Assembly: GCA_036835375.1 (NCBI GenBank)
Contig: DAITMB010000018.1
Span: forward strand, 1 to 55,336
Direction: 5' to 3'
DNA length: 55,336 nt
Source of the DNA: JANQTF01 sp036835375
Lineage (GTDB): Bacteria; Bacteroidota; Bacteroidia; J057
Part shown: positions 18,528-27,954 of the stretch, piece after piece
Numbering within the stretch: the first letter of the stretch is position 1
How the letters are laid out: the number at the start of each line of letters is the position of its first letter
The notes under the pieces: generated by a model
The model's input: only the letters and a program-made list of their open reading frames with translations
The model's database searches: none
What the model was told of the DNA's origin: nothing
Made by a program: the position numbers and the translations under genes

Positions 18528-18800
18528 CGCCTTGGCGGGAGAAATAGAAGGAAATCAGGTAAGTGGTGTTGAAGCCGTCAGATGCAACAGGCAGCGAGCC
18601 ATCCTTGTACCTCTACATACTGGTTATTTGGCGCTTCCATCACAAAGATGGCAAGATGCCAGCACGTATCAACTTTGAAACTGACGATACCCTCGAATTA
18701 GAAATAGATTTCACTTCATGGCTTGAAAAACCCATCCAGCACCTTGTCACAGTCGATCTTTGGTAGCAGCATCCGCCTTTTCATTCAAAACCTCCCCTTA

Positions 18801-19565
18801 TCAGGACACTTTGGGCATATGCTGCTGCGATAATTCCTGACGAATCATTTCAAGATTGGATTTGATCCAATGATGCGCCTCCCGACGCAGTGCTTCGCCA
18901 TCGTCGCCGCGTAGCACAGGGCCAAATCGCGCCACCAGGTAGGTTTTTTTCTTACCGAAGCAGCGGATAAAATGCGGGATAAATGTATCCTTCCCGATCC
19001 AGGCATCTGTGGGATGCAGATATTCTAGCGCCACCGGCAAAATCGGGAATCCCCCTTCCGCAGCAAGCGTGAACATCCCCGGCCGAAACTCGCCAATCTC
19101 GGGCGCTTGGTAAGTGGTTCCTTCTGGAAATACGACCACAAAACGCCCTTCGGAGAGGCGGTTGCCCATTTCTTCGCGGGTCTTTCGACGACTTTCTCTG
19201 CTCGATCGATCCACAAACACCGTGTCGGTGACCCGCGCACCGTGACCGATGACGGGCCAGGGATACACCTCGATTTTGGCGACAAACGTCGTCTCCACCA
19301 CAGGCGGAAAGGCCACAACATCAATGTAGGATCGATGATTGGGCAGGATCATTGAGCCGAATTCCGGAATGCTGCCTTGTCGCTCTACCTCAATTCCGAG
19401 GAGCTTCACGGTTTGGCGTGACCAGGCGCCGAGACATACCTTGATGGCTTTACGCTTTTCGGCGGGTTGAGAAGCCAGCGCTTTCCACAAAAACAGGCGA
19501 AGGACTTGAAAAGTGCACAGCACCAAAAAACAAATCAGGCGAAGTAACGCGCGAAGGAGGTTCAT
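18801..19565 (-). CDS. plsC: 1-acyl-sn-glycerol-3-phosphate acyltransferase family protein
   Basis: This is a 254-residue membrane-bound acyltransferase. A hydrophobic N-terminus (residues 5-30) anchors it. The catalytic NHRSYID (H77-X4-D82) is motif I, FVDRSSRESRR is motif II, and VFPEGTTY (145-152) is motif III, which binds the phosphate. It transfers an acyl chain to lysophosphatidate in phospholipid synthesis; some family members act on other lysolipids, so the symbol is provisional. It diverges from the DUF4105 gene. Confidence 0.85.
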   Translation of the reverse strand: MNLLRALLRLICFLVLCTFQVLRLFLWKALASQPAEKRKAIKVCLGAWSRQTVKLLGIEVERQGSIPEFGSMILPNHRSYIDVVAFPPVVETTFVAKIEVYPWPVIGHGARVTDTVFVDRSSRESRRKTREEMGNRLSEGRFVVVFPEGTTYQAPEIGEFRPGMFTLAAEGGFPILPVALEYLHPTDAWIGKDTFIPHFIRCFGKKKTYLVARFGPVLRGDDGEALRREAHHWIKSNLEMIRQELSQQHMPKVS

Positions 19566-19591
19566 CTGCCAAACTTAGAGAATTTCTTTTC

Positions 19592-19623
19592 TTTGGACAG
19601 CCGATTCATGGGTGCTATTTTTC
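19592..19623 (+). promoter_or_regulatory. Bacteroidota-type promoter for the DUF4105 gene
   Basis: TTTG at 19592-19595, a 20-nt spacer, then TATTTTTC at 19616-19623 (consensus TAnnTTTG). Transcription would begin near 19630, a few bases before the ATG at 19641. This is pattern matching only. Confidence 0.45.
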
Positions 19624-19640
19624 CGGCATAATCTTTTTTC

Positions 19641-20813
19641 ATGATGCTTCGCCGCTTGTTGCTCGCTGTCGCCTGCTGGGGTTTTCTCTCAGGAGCGCTT
19701 TTCGCCAGAACCCTCAGCCCGAATGCCACGATCAGCCTGATCACTTGTGCACCCGGAGAAGAGCTGTATTCCGCTTTTGGTCACAGTGCTTTTCGGGTCC
19801 AAGATCCTGTCCTTGGCATCGACACCGTGTATAATTACGGCACCTTCAACTTCAACACGCCAAATTTTTACCTCAAATTCATGCGCGGTAAGTTGGAATA
19901 TCAGCTTGACCGTGACCCTTGGGGTGAATTCGAATACGTGTACCGCTATCTCCACCGGACCTATGAAGAGCAGGTGCTCCGTCTCAGTCCGGACCAAGTT
20001 CAGGCGGTGTATGACTTTCTTCAGGAAAATTATCGGCCAGAAAATCGATCCTACCTCTACGACTTTTTCTTCGACAATTGCGCCACGCGGCTTCGGGACA
20101 TCCCTGAGGAAGTGCTCGGGGCAGATTTGCGCTGGGGAGCGCCTACCAAGACAGGCGCCAGCTTTCGGGATTATTTGCACGAATACCTGACCCAAAAGTC
20201 TTGGATCGAATTTGGGATTGACCTTGTGCTGGGCGCCGTCACGGACCGCGAAGCCAACGTCCGCGAGCAAATGTTCCTGCCCGACTATCTCGCCTCGGCT
20301 TTTGACGGCGCGGAGGTATCAACCCCTGCTGGCTGGCAGCCCTTAGTGGTGTCTCGACGGGTCCTGTACCAAAGCCCTGATGTGGTCCCCCCCACCCCAT
20401 GGTACGCCTTGCCTATCACCGTTTTTCTGGTCCTGCTGGGATTGTTTCTCGCCTACACCTGGGCCACACGAAAGGGCATTCGCAGCTACGGGATTGACGC
20501 TGTCTGGTGGTTCGTGCTGGGATTGGCAGGCTGGTTGATGCTGCTACTTTGGGTCGCTACAGACCACACGGCCACGTCACTCAATTGGAATTTGCTCTGG
20601 GCACAGCCCTTGCACCTCTTCGCCGCCATCGCCTTGCTCAGGCGACAGAAACCCGCCTGGCTGAGTTGGTACTTTGCGGCAACCGGAGCCATTGCCGTGG
20701 TGTTGCTCGCATTTGGCGCCTGGCTCCCACAAGCTTTTCCACTGGCCCTCTATCCCGTTTTCGCCATCATTACCTTGCGAGCCGGAGTATTATTCTGGTC
20801 GTTGAAGCACTAA
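19641..20813 (+). CDS. DUF4105 (Lnb-like N-terminal domain) membrane protein
   Basis: This is a 390-residue protein with a signal peptide (LLLAVACWGFLSGALFA). The DUF4105 domain (about residues 30-175) shows ISLITCAPGEELYSAFGHSA, YNYGTFNF and YDFFFDNCATRLRD, with conserved Cys, His and Asn-Cys that suggest a cysteine-peptidase-like or amidase-like site. The C-terminal third has about four to five membrane helices (from PITVFLVLLGLFLAY at about residue 255 on). The domain faces the periplasm. Its function is unknown in the phylum. A second ATG lies at 19644. Confidence 0.8.
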   Translation: MMLRRLLLAVACWGFLSGALFARTLSPNATISLITCAPGEELYSAFGHSAFRVQDPVLGIDTVYNYGTFNFNTPNFYLKFMRGKLEYQLDRDPWGEFEYVYRYLHRTYEEQVLRLSPDQVQAVYDFLQENYRPENRSYLYDFFFDNCATRLRDIPEEVLGADLRWGAPTKTGASFRDYLHEYLTQKSWIEFGIDLVLGAVTDREANVREQMFLPDYLASAFDGAEVSTPAGWQPLVVSRRVLYQSPDVVPPTPWYALPITVFLVLLGLFLAYTWATRKGIRSYGIDAVWWFVLGLAGWLMLLLWVATDHTATSLNWNLLWAQPLHLFAAIALLRRQKPAWLSWYFAATGAIAVVLLAFGAWLPQAFPLALYPVFAIITLRAGVLFWSLKH

Positions 20814-21113
20814 GAAAAAATCTCAACGGGACTGACTGACACAATGTTATCCCAAAAACTTCCAGCGCCCACCCAAGGAGTGGGATGTGCACCTGTATTG
20901 CGAATCCTGGCCGAAGAATCCACAAGGGGAGTCTAAAACAAAGGTTTTATCCCTCAGCCTCGTTCAACCATCGATTGGGAGGGTAAGATGCGTAAGTTTG
21001 GTCACCGATGCATCCTTGCTGATAAGTTTCGCAGCAAACTGGAGGCTCATTGGTCTTGCGTTTAACCTGATAAAAGTCACATCTTTCAATCATATCTCTT
21101 CTATTTGATAAGC
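20814..21113. other. Intergenic region before recJ
   Basis: About 300 nt; no gene, RNA or strong hairpin recognised. A 73-residue plus-strand frame (20887-21108) has no protein-like character. Confidence 0.4.
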
Positions 21114-22913
21114 ATGAAGCAGCGTTGGATCCTCAGACATCAGCCCGACCGGGATGCCTCCGAAAAATTAGCCCAGGCGCTGAGCCACAAGCAAGAATTT
21201 CCCCTCGCTTTGGCACAAATCCTGCTTCAGCGCGGCATTGGAGACTTTGAGAGTTCCCGATATTTTTTCCGGCCCTCTCTCTCCGACCTCCACGATCCCT
21301 ACCTGCTCTCCGGCATGGAGCAGGCCGTGAAGCGCCTCGTAACAGCGCGCATCGGGCAAGAGAAAATCCTCTTTTACGGCGACTACGACGTCGATGGCAC
21401 CACCTCCGTAGCCATGCTCTGCCAGTTTGCCCAAGACTGGGGATTCACCTTCGATTACTACATCCCGGATCGCTACGCGGAGGGCTATGGCGTGTCCTAC
21501 CGCGGCATGGACTACGCGCAGGAAATTGGCGCTAGCCTGGTCCTCACGATCGATTGTGGGGTGAAGGCAGTGGATCAAATCACCTATGCTGCCCGCAAAG
21601 GAATTGATGTGATCGTGTGTGATCACCACAAGCCCGGCGTGACACTCCCTCCTGCCGTCGCGGTGTTGGATCCCCTGGTGGGCGAGCCTGCCTATCCTTG
21701 TCCTCATCTCACGGGATGTGGGGTGGGCCTCAAACTCCTGCAAGCTCTGGTTCCCGCCTTGGAAAAAGCTGGCTTTGGCGCCGCAGATCATCCCTACGAT
21801 CCGGTGCTGAAATTTGCCGATTTGGCTACCCTTAGCATTGCCTGCGACATTGTTCCGATCCTTGATGAAAACCGGATCATTGCGTTTCACGGGCTGGAAA
21901 AGCTGCGCAAAGATCCGATTGCGGGCCTCAAAGCACTCATGGATCAGGCCGAAGGTCAGCGGGATTGGGACATTTCAGACTTGGTTTTTTTTGTGGGTCC
22001 AAGGATCAACTCTGCGGGGCGGCTATCCCACGCCCGGGAGGCGGTGGAAGTATTGTTGGGTCATCACAGCGCGCTGGAAGAGCTGGCGCAGGAATTGCAG
22101 CGATCCAACGACGAGAGAAAAATCCTCGACAGGGAAATTACCGAAGAAGCCCTGCATTTAATCGCCAGCAACAGCGACTACCCTGCACAACACAGCACCG
22201 TGCTGTTTCAGTCACATTGGCACAAGGGGGTGATCGGCATCGTAGCTTCGCGGTTGGTGGAGCACCACTATCGCCCCACGGTGTTGCTGACGGAGAGTGA
22301 GGGCAAATTGGTGGGATCAGCGCGCAGTGTCGCAGGATTTGATTTGTATCAAGCCATCGAGGCTGCTTCGGAACACCTGCTCCAATTTGGGGGGCACACC
22401 TTTGCAGCAGGTTTGACGATGAAGAAGGAAGCCTTCGAGGCTTTTTGCAAGAAATTTGATCAAGTTGTCGGGCAACGCATCCGAGAAGACCAAAAAGTCC
22501 CCTCGCTGTTTCTCGATTTGGAAATCGATTTTTCAGATATCGATGCCCGTTTGATCAGAATTTTGGGTCAAATGGAGCCTTTTGGGCCTGGCAACCGGCG
22601 GCCCGTGTTTTTGTCGCGGCAAGTGCAAGTGCGCCACGCCCGTGTGATCAAGGAAGACCATATTCGCTTGGTTGTGGAGCAGAAAGGGCGCATGTTTGAA
22701 GCCGTGGGATTTGGGCTTGCCAGAAAATGGGAGCAGTCTCCCGCTGAATATGTCGATCTTGCTTTCCAGCCCGTGTTTAACACCTGGAAAGACGAGGTGA
22801 AAATCAATTTACGCCTCAAAGATATTGTCCCCTCTCATGAAGCATCTATTATCTACCTGGAGCCTGTTGATGCTCCTCCTCCTGCCAGTTTGGGTCTCAG
22901 CGCAGATTCTTGA
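21114..22913 (+). CDS. recJ: Single-stranded-DNA-specific exonuclease RecJ
   Basis: This is a 599-residue 5'-3' ssDNA exonuclease for recombination and mismatch repair. I take the ATG at 21114 (MKQRWILRHQPDRD); the frame can be opened at a TTG at 21105. DHH-family motifs: ILFYGDYDVDGTTS (metal-binding aspartates around 90-94), CDHHKPG (D170-H171-H172), GPRINSAGRLSHA and GHTFAAGLT of the DHHA1 part, then the OB domain. RecJ proteins usually end shortly after a strand like INLRLKDI; here about 30 further residues (VPSHEASIIYLEPVDAPPPA and on) are encoded, and they overlap the signal peptide of the next gene in another frame. Confidence 0.95.
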   Translation: MKQRWILRHQPDRDASEKLAQALSHKQEFPLALAQILLQRGIGDFESSRYFFRPSLSDLHDPYLLSGMEQAVKRLVTARIGQEKILFYGDYDVDGTTSVAMLCQFAQDWGFTFDYYIPDRYAEGYGVSYRGMDYAQEIGASLVLTIDCGVKAVDQITYAARKGIDVIVCDHHKPGVTLPPAVAVLDPLVGEPAYPCPHLTGCGVGLKLLQALVPALEKAGFGAADHPYDPVLKFADLATLSIACDIVPILDENRIIAFHGLEKLRKDPIAGLKALMDQAEGQRDWDISDLVFFVGPRINSAGRLSHAREAVEVLLGHHSALEELAQELQRSNDERKILDREITEEALHLIASNSDYPAQHSTVLFQSHWHKGVIGIVASRLVEHHYRPTVLLTESEGKLVGSARSVAGFDLYQAIEAASEHLLQFGGHTFAAGLTMKKEAFEAFCKKFDQVVGQRIREDQKVPSLFLDLEIDFSDIDARLIRILGQMEPFGPGNRRPVFLSRQVQVRHARVIKEDHIRLVVEQKGRMFEAVGFGLARKWEQSPAEYVDLAFQPVFNTWKDEVKINLRLKDIVPSHEASIIYLEPVDAPPPASLGLSADS

Positions 22914-25452
22914 TTGGGCCTATGACGATATCTTGACCGATGAGCAAGCTTCGGGTGCGAACCCGGACTTTTTCATGCACCCAGACGGAGACATTTCGGT
23001 GAGCTACTGGGATGGTCGTTTGGATATCCTCATGTATGGCAAGCGAAGTGCGCAGACCTCCCAATGGACCTGGGAGCGCGTGGCCCCAGCGCTCACCTCT
23101 CATGGCTACAAGTCTGCACTCACAGTGGATGCCAATGGCGCGGCGCACATCGCCTTTTTGGATGGTGATATTACTTCTAATGCATCGTTGCGATACGCCA
23201 CAAATGCCTCTGGCAGTTGGGTGCTGGAATCGCCAATGGATGAGCGAAGTGTGGGCCCTTACGGCTTCGACGTTGTGGCACCCCGGTTTTCGCAAGGTTC
23301 CCTCGACATCGCCATCAAGCCCGATGGACAGCCCTTCATCTCGTTTTTCGACGGCAACGCGAGCGTCTTTCTCAACAATTGTCCGCCGACTGGCCTCGTG
23401 GCTCTGTACAATCAATATAAACTAGACCTGGGTGTGGTTGAGCGCAGCGCAGCGGGCACTTGGGTGGAGCACCTCCTGCCCGATGTGCCATTCGAGAGGG
23501 GGATTTCATGCCTTCTGCAGGGAGACCGATTTGGCGAATTTTGCAAAATCATTCCTCGTGCCGACGGACGATTCCTCATTCTGACCAATAGCATGCACAA
23601 TCACCATTTGCTCCTCTTTCGGGCGGAGGCAGGCGACCTGGCAAACTGGGAGTATCAAAAACTCGATTCGGTCGAGCGAATCCTTCCGGCAACCCCAAGA
23701 TTCTTCGAATCCTTCGAGCACATGACCGCACTCATTCAGCGGGACAGCATCATCCACCTCGCCAGTTCGATCTCTGAATTGTTCGGGTTCAACGACAACG
23801 TCAATCGCTCCCCGCTGGTGTACCACCGCCTTCGACCTGATTCCCTGGGCGCATCTACATTTTCCTCAGCACAATTTCGGCAATTCGTGCCAAATGGTAT
23901 TTTTCGAAGCTACCTCTCCCTTGCTTCCCGACACCCAGACTCGATATTCATCAGCTACGTGAACGTGAAGTCCAATCTTCTCGCTGTCCAATCTACACGG
24001 AATGCGGGCGCCTTTTGGCAGCTGGATACCCTTGGAGCCCTTATCACTGATGCGACCCTCAACAGCCAAGTAATCGGCGATAGCTTGTTCATCTGGGCCT
24101 ATGATCGGCAAAAAGACGCCATACTGGAAATTTCCTGCAACCTGAGTCTCACGCAGCAAAAGCGTCGCTACCTCACCGTGACCGAACGTCGAGGGGATGA
24201 ATTATCTTCTCAGGTGCGGAGAAATGGCAGCGATGACGAGATCTACATGGCTTTTTCGGAGGCATTTGAAGAAAAGCTTGTGTTTGGAGAGCGCAAGCAA
24301 GGCACATTTACATTTGAAACTGTGCTCCAAACGCCAGGCTTGAGAAGTATTTTCTTGAGCCTCGACCCTGCTGATCAGCCAGGAATTCTTTTTACTGCTG
24401 GCAGCCCCGAGCAGGTGAGCTGGGCCACTCGCCAAGGTGGCGTATGGGACATTGAACCAGTAAGCGCAACTCCGCTGCGCAACCTTCACACCCTTCAAAC
24501 AGCAGACTCTATCTATGCCGCTGGTTACGACTTTTTGCAAGGGGTCCTCATGTGGATGGGCCGGGCGCAGAGCGGAGGTGCCTGGAAAAACATCGTGCTA
24601 GACACCATTAACCAGCCCACGGGCCAAAGTCCGGTGATCCGCGAACACAATGGTACCCTCTTCCTGGCATATCTGAATCGCGGGCAAAACCAGGTGAAAC
24701 TTGCGACGAGGCCTCAAGGCCAATCTTGGACCGTGGAAGAGATCACTCTGCCTTTCAATTACAATCCCTTAAACCTGGATCTTCAGATTTCTACCCTCGG
24801 CGTGCCCTCCGTGGCCTTCAAAGATGGGACTTCGAATCGTATCTATTACGCACAGCGCGATCAGGGGGCCTGGAATCCTACGCCGGTGCTCAACGACCCC
24901 GGAAACTTGGTTGGCATTCCGCTGCGCCTGATTTTGGACACCAAAGACCGCCCGTGGATCTTGTTCAATTTCCCTGATGTACAGGACGAACTGCGACTGC
25001 TGCGTCAGGACGACCAAGGCAATTGGGTGGGAGTTTCCGTGTCGAATAACCAAGCACAAGTAGCTGGCAAGTTTGATTTCCATCTCTTAGGAGATGATTT
25101 TTATGTGATCGGAACGAAAAAAGAACTTGGCAACCAAGGCCTCGGATTGCTCTACGCCGAGGAAGGCGTGCGCACCCTTCTGCCTAAACCCGAAAGCAGG
25201 ATCGCTCTCACGCTGATTCCCAACCCTACGAATGGCGCTGCTGCTTTGCGCTTCTCCATGCAGCAAGCTGGCACGATTTCGCTGGACTTGTACAACCTCC
25301 AAGGCCAATTGCTGCACCATGAGAATGCTTGGCTCTCAGCCGGTGAGCACTCGCTTGCTCTCCCCAGTGAGCGCCTGGTTCCAGGAAGCTACCTCATCAA
25401 GGTGAAAGCCGACGCCCAGCATGGAAGAACTACGCTTGTGAAATTGCCTTAG
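22837..25452 (+). CDS. Secreted protein with T9SS type A sorting domain
   Basis: This is an 871-residue protein. The start at 22837 gives the signal peptide MKHLLSTWSLLMLLLLPVWV-SAQ; an ATG at 22825 is the alternative. Either way the start lies inside recJ (77-nt overlap for 22837). The body contains repeated strands of the beta-propeller/sialidase type (AALTVDANGAAHIAFLDGD-like, KPDGQPFISFFDGN, STLGVPSVAFKDG, DTKDRPWILFNF) but no catalytic motif I can name. The last 80 residues are a T9SS type A domain (LTLIPNPTNGAAALRFSM, DLYNLQGQLL, GSYLIKVKAD). Outer-surface or secreted; role unknown. Confidence 0.85.
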   Translation: MKHLLSTWSLLMLLLLPVWVSAQILDWAYDDILTDEQASGANPDFFMHPDGDISVSYWDGRLDILMYGKRSAQTSQWTWERVAPALTSHGYKSALTVDANGAAHIAFLDGDITSNASLRYATNASGSWVLESPMDERSVGPYGFDVVAPRFSQGSLDIAIKPDGQPFISFFDGNASVFLNNCPPTGLVALYNQYKLDLGVVERSAAGTWVEHLLPDVPFERGISCLLQGDRFGEFCKIIPRADGRFLILTNSMHNHHLLLFRAEAGDLANWEYQKLDSVERILPATPRFFESFEHMTALIQRDSIIHLASSISELFGFNDNVNRSPLVYHRLRPDSLGASTFSSAQFRQFVPNGIFRSYLSLASRHPDSIFISYVNVKSNLLAVQSTRNAGAFWQLDTLGALITDATLNSQVIGDSLFIWAYDRQKDAILEISCNLSLTQQKRRYLTVTERRGDELSSQVRRNGSDDEIYMAFSEAFEEKLVFGERKQGTFTFETVLQTPGLRSIFLSLDPADQPGILFTAGSPEQVSWATRQGGVWDIEPVSATPLRNLHTLQTADSIYAAGYDFLQGVLMWMGRAQSGGAWKNIVLDTINQPTGQSPVIREHNGTLFLAYLNRGQNQVKLATRPQGQSWTVEEITLPFNYNPLNLDLQISTLGVPSVAFKDGTSNRIYYAQRDQGAWNPTPVLNDPGNLVGIPLRLILDTKDRPWILFNFPDVQDELRLLRQDDQGNWVGVSVSNNQAQVAGKFDFHLLGDDFYVIGTKKELGNQGLGLLYAEEGVRTLLPKPESRIALTLIPNPTNGAAALRFSMQQAGTISLDLYNLQGQLLHHENAWLSAGEHSLALPSERLVPGSYLIKVKADAQHGRTTLVKLP

Positions 25453-25554
25453 CACTTGGCGATTCTTCACGAACGAGAATACTTGCTCCCAAAAAGAGCA
25501 GTCACAATCCATCTGTAGCGAACTTGCCAGGTGAGCGTCAACATTCCGCTCCTT

Positions 25555-25596
25555 CCCGTCGTCCTTCTGTGTCAGGACCGACGGGAATGACTTTTC
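25555..25596 (+). terminator. Probable intrinsic terminator after the T9SS gene
   Basis: CCCGTCGTCCT (25555-25565) pairs with AGGACCGACGGG (25574-25585) with one bulged base, around an 8-nt loop; a short T-rich stretch follows (25592-25596). It lies between the T9SS gene stop and lptB. Confidence 0.5.
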
Positions 25597-25633
25597 TGTA
25601 TGGTTTTTCTCGAATTTACTACCAATTTGCTGC

Positions 25634-26362
25634 ATGAAACTCTCCGCTCATCATCTCGTCAAGCGCTACAAGCAACGCTCCGTCGTCAACGACGTGTCGC
25701 TGGAAGTGAGCCAGGGAGAAATTGTGGGATTACTCGGGCCTAACGGTGCAGGCAAAACCACGACCTTCTACATGATTGTGGGACTGATTCGCCCCTATGC
25801 CGGACGCATTTTCCTTGATGACATAGACATCACCCGGGAGCCGATGTATCGCAGAGGTCAAATTGGAATCGGCTATTTACCGCAGGAAGCATCCGTCTTT
25901 CGCAACCTCACCGTCGAAGAAAACATCATGGCCGTGCTAGAAATGGGCACCAGGCTGTCGCGAGCTGAACGAAAGGCGAGGACTGACCAGTTGCTGGAAG
26001 AATTTAGCATCACGCACATTCGCCAAAGCCCCGGAAAAGTCCTCTCTGGTGGAGAGCGGCGAAGGACAGAGATCGCCCGGGCTTTGGCCGTAGATCCTAA
26101 ATTTATCCTCCTGGACGAACCCTTTGCCGGGATTGACCCCATCGCGGTGGAAGAGATCCAGTCTCTGGTCACTGAATTGGTGCGGCGAAACATCGGCGTG
26201 TTGATCACCGACCACAACGTACATGAAACCCTTAATATCACTGACCGAGCTTATTTGCTTTATGAAGGCAAATTAAAAATGGCTGGTACTCCGGAAGATC
26301 TGGCAAATAATGCTGATGCGAAACGACTATATTTGGGCGAAAATTTTCAATTAAAGCGATGA
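25634..26362 (+). CDS. lptB: LPS export ABC transporter ATP-binding protein LptB
   Basis: This is a 242-residue cytoplasmic ATPase that drives the LptFG permease to pull lipopolysaccharide from the inner membrane. Walker A GPNGAGKTT (35-43), signature LSGGERRR (137-144), Walker B FILLDEPFAGID (157-168) and the switch histidine in ITDHN are all present, and YLPQEASVFRNLTVEEN is typical of LptB rather than of other ABC ATPases. Its stop overlaps the start of the GH3-like gene (ATGA), so the two are one operon, an arrangement common in the phylum. LptF/G/A/C are not in this window. Confidence 0.95.
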   Translation: MKLSAHHLVKRYKQRSVVNDVSLEVSQGEIVGLLGPNGAGKTTTFYMIVGLIRPYAGRIFLDDIDITREPMYRRGQIGIGYLPQEASVFRNLTVEENIMAVLEMGTRLSRAERKARTDQLLEEFSITHIRQSPGKVLSGGERRRTEIARALAVDPKFILLDEPFAGIDPIAVEEIQSLVTELVRRNIGVLITDHNVHETLNITDRAYLLYEGKLKMAGTPEDLANNADAKRLYLGENFQLKR

Positions 26363-27891
26363 TCTTACTTGTTCACAAAGTAGCCAGTTGGATCCTGAAG
26401 CGGAGAATGGAGCATGTGGACTCGTTCCGTACACGACCATTAGAGACTCAGGAAGCTGTGTTCCAACTATTGATTGCCAAAGGCAAAGATACAGCTTGGG
26501 GCAAAGCCCACCATTATCATCAGATCCGAAATGTGGATGACTACCGCAGATTGGTTCCCCTGAGCCAGTATGAGGAGTTTTACCCTTGGATTGATCGATG
26601 CATCAAAGGAGAGCAAAACGTGATCTGGCCGGGGAAAATCTCTTGGTTTGCAAAGTCTTCTGGCACCACAAACGACAAGAGCAAATACATTCCTGTCACC
26701 AGCGATTCCCTCGATTTCTGCCACTACAGTGCGGGGCAGGACATGATCGCTATGTATCTGGCTGGCAAGGAAGAGAGTCGATTGTTTACTGGTAAAACCC
26801 TCTCGATTGGTGGCAGCCATAACTTTCACCATCTCAATCAGCACGCCCGCTACGGAGACGTGAGCGCGGTGCTTCTCGAAAATCTCCCCGCATTCTACGA
26901 ACTCATGCGCACCCCCAGCAAGCAGGTCGCGCTCATGGATCGCTGGGAAGAAAAAATTACTGCCATGGCCCGTGAAGTCATGGAAGAAGATGTGACGTCG
27001 ATGGTTGGCGTTCCCACGTGGACGATGGTCCTGATCGACAAAATATTTGAGCTCAAAGGACGAAAAGGTGGCAGCTTGCTCGACATTTGGCCCAATCTGG
27101 AGCTGTATGTGCATGGAGGCGTGAGCTTCGAACCCTACCGGGCAGAGTTTCATCGTCGCATTCCGCAGTCACGTATGACCTATCTGGATTGTTACAATGC
27201 ATCCGAAGGCTTCTTTGCTGTGCAAGACGACCCCTCGATCCCTGCGATGCTCCTCATGCTGGATTATGGGATCTTCTACGAATTTATTCCGGTAGAAGAC
27301 TTGGATCAAGAGCATCCGCGCACACATACGCTGTCAGAGATCGAAGTGGGCCGCAACTACGCAGTGGTCATTTCTACCAATGCCGGTCTTTGGCGATACA
27401 TGATCGGGGACACTGTGACCTTTGTCAGCACACATCCTTACCGCATTCGAGTCACGGGCCGCACCAAGCACTTCATCAATGCTTTCGGAGAAGAGCTGAT
27501 GGTAGATAATGCTGAGCGAGCCATCGCCGAGGCTTGTGCTGGCACGGGGGCTGTGGTCGCGAATTACACGGCGGCGCCCATTTACTTTGAAGGCGCTAGC
27601 AGAGGCGGGCACGAATGGTTGATTGAATTTCGGCAGCCGCCCCAAGATCTCGTGGCTTTCACCACGCTGATGGACCAAGTCCTGAAGCGGCTGAATTCTG
27701 ATTATGAGGCCAAGCGACAAGGCGATCTGGCGCTTGGGTTTCCGTTGGTACGCGTACTGCCGCAAGGCAGCTTTCTGGCATGGATGAAGCAGCGAGGTAA
27801 GCTAGGAGGTCAGCACAAGGTGCCCCGACTCGCCAATCATCGCGAATACTTAGAGAGCATCATGGATCTCGTTTCAGCTACGCACTCTTGA
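26359..27891 (+). CDS. GH3-family acyl-adenylate/amide synthetase-like protein
   Basis: This is a 510-residue protein of the GH3 family (named after plant auxin-responsive GH3, acyl-acid amido synthetases). Visible markers are the ATP-binding SSGTTNDKSKYIPVT segment, YNASEGFFAVQDD, the WRYMIGDTVTF strand and the GRTKHFINAFGEELM hinge leading to the C-terminal domain. It likely adenylates a carboxylate and conjugates it to an amine; the bacterial substrate is unknown. It begins within the lptB stop codon (ATGA overlap), suggesting translational coupling and possibly an envelope-related job. Confidence 0.85.
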   Translation: MILLVHKVASWILKRRMEHVDSFRTRPLETQEAVFQLLIAKGKDTAWGKAHHYHQIRNVDDYRRLVPLSQYEEFYPWIDRCIKGEQNVIWPGKISWFAKSSGTTNDKSKYIPVTSDSLDFCHYSAGQDMIAMYLAGKEESRLFTGKTLSIGGSHNFHHLNQHARYGDVSAVLLENLPAFYELMRTPSKQVALMDRWEEKITAMAREVMEEDVTSMVGVPTWTMVLIDKIFELKGRKGGSLLDIWPNLELYVHGGVSFEPYRAEFHRRIPQSRMTYLDCYNASEGFFAVQDDPSIPAMLLMLDYGIFYEFIPVEDLDQEHPRTHTLSEIEVGRNYAVVISTNAGLWRYMIGDTVTFVSTHPYRIRVTGRTKHFINAFGEELMVDNAERAIAEACAGTGAVVANYTAAPIYFEGASRGGHEWLIEFRQPPQDLVAFTTLMDQVLKRLNSDYEAKRQGDLALGFPLVRVLPQGSFLAWMKQRGKLGGQHKVPRLANHREYLESIMDLVSATHS

Positions 27892-27954
27892 GCAGCGAAA
27901 GAGTAGCCGGTAAAGCTATCTCCACCTTTGATCCTCAACACTCGAAAGCTAGAC

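Noticed and set aside
18563..18766. 67-residue plus-strand frame between pgi and plsC
   Set aside because: The second half (ARINFETDDTLELEIDFTS) looks faintly protein-like, but the start has no leader or context and no family was recognised; not strong enough to call.
19562..19642. 26-residue lysine-rich frame ending in an ATGA overlap with plsC
   Set aside because: It lies over the divergent promoter and start of the DUF4105 gene and has no recognisable family; the overlap is likely chance.
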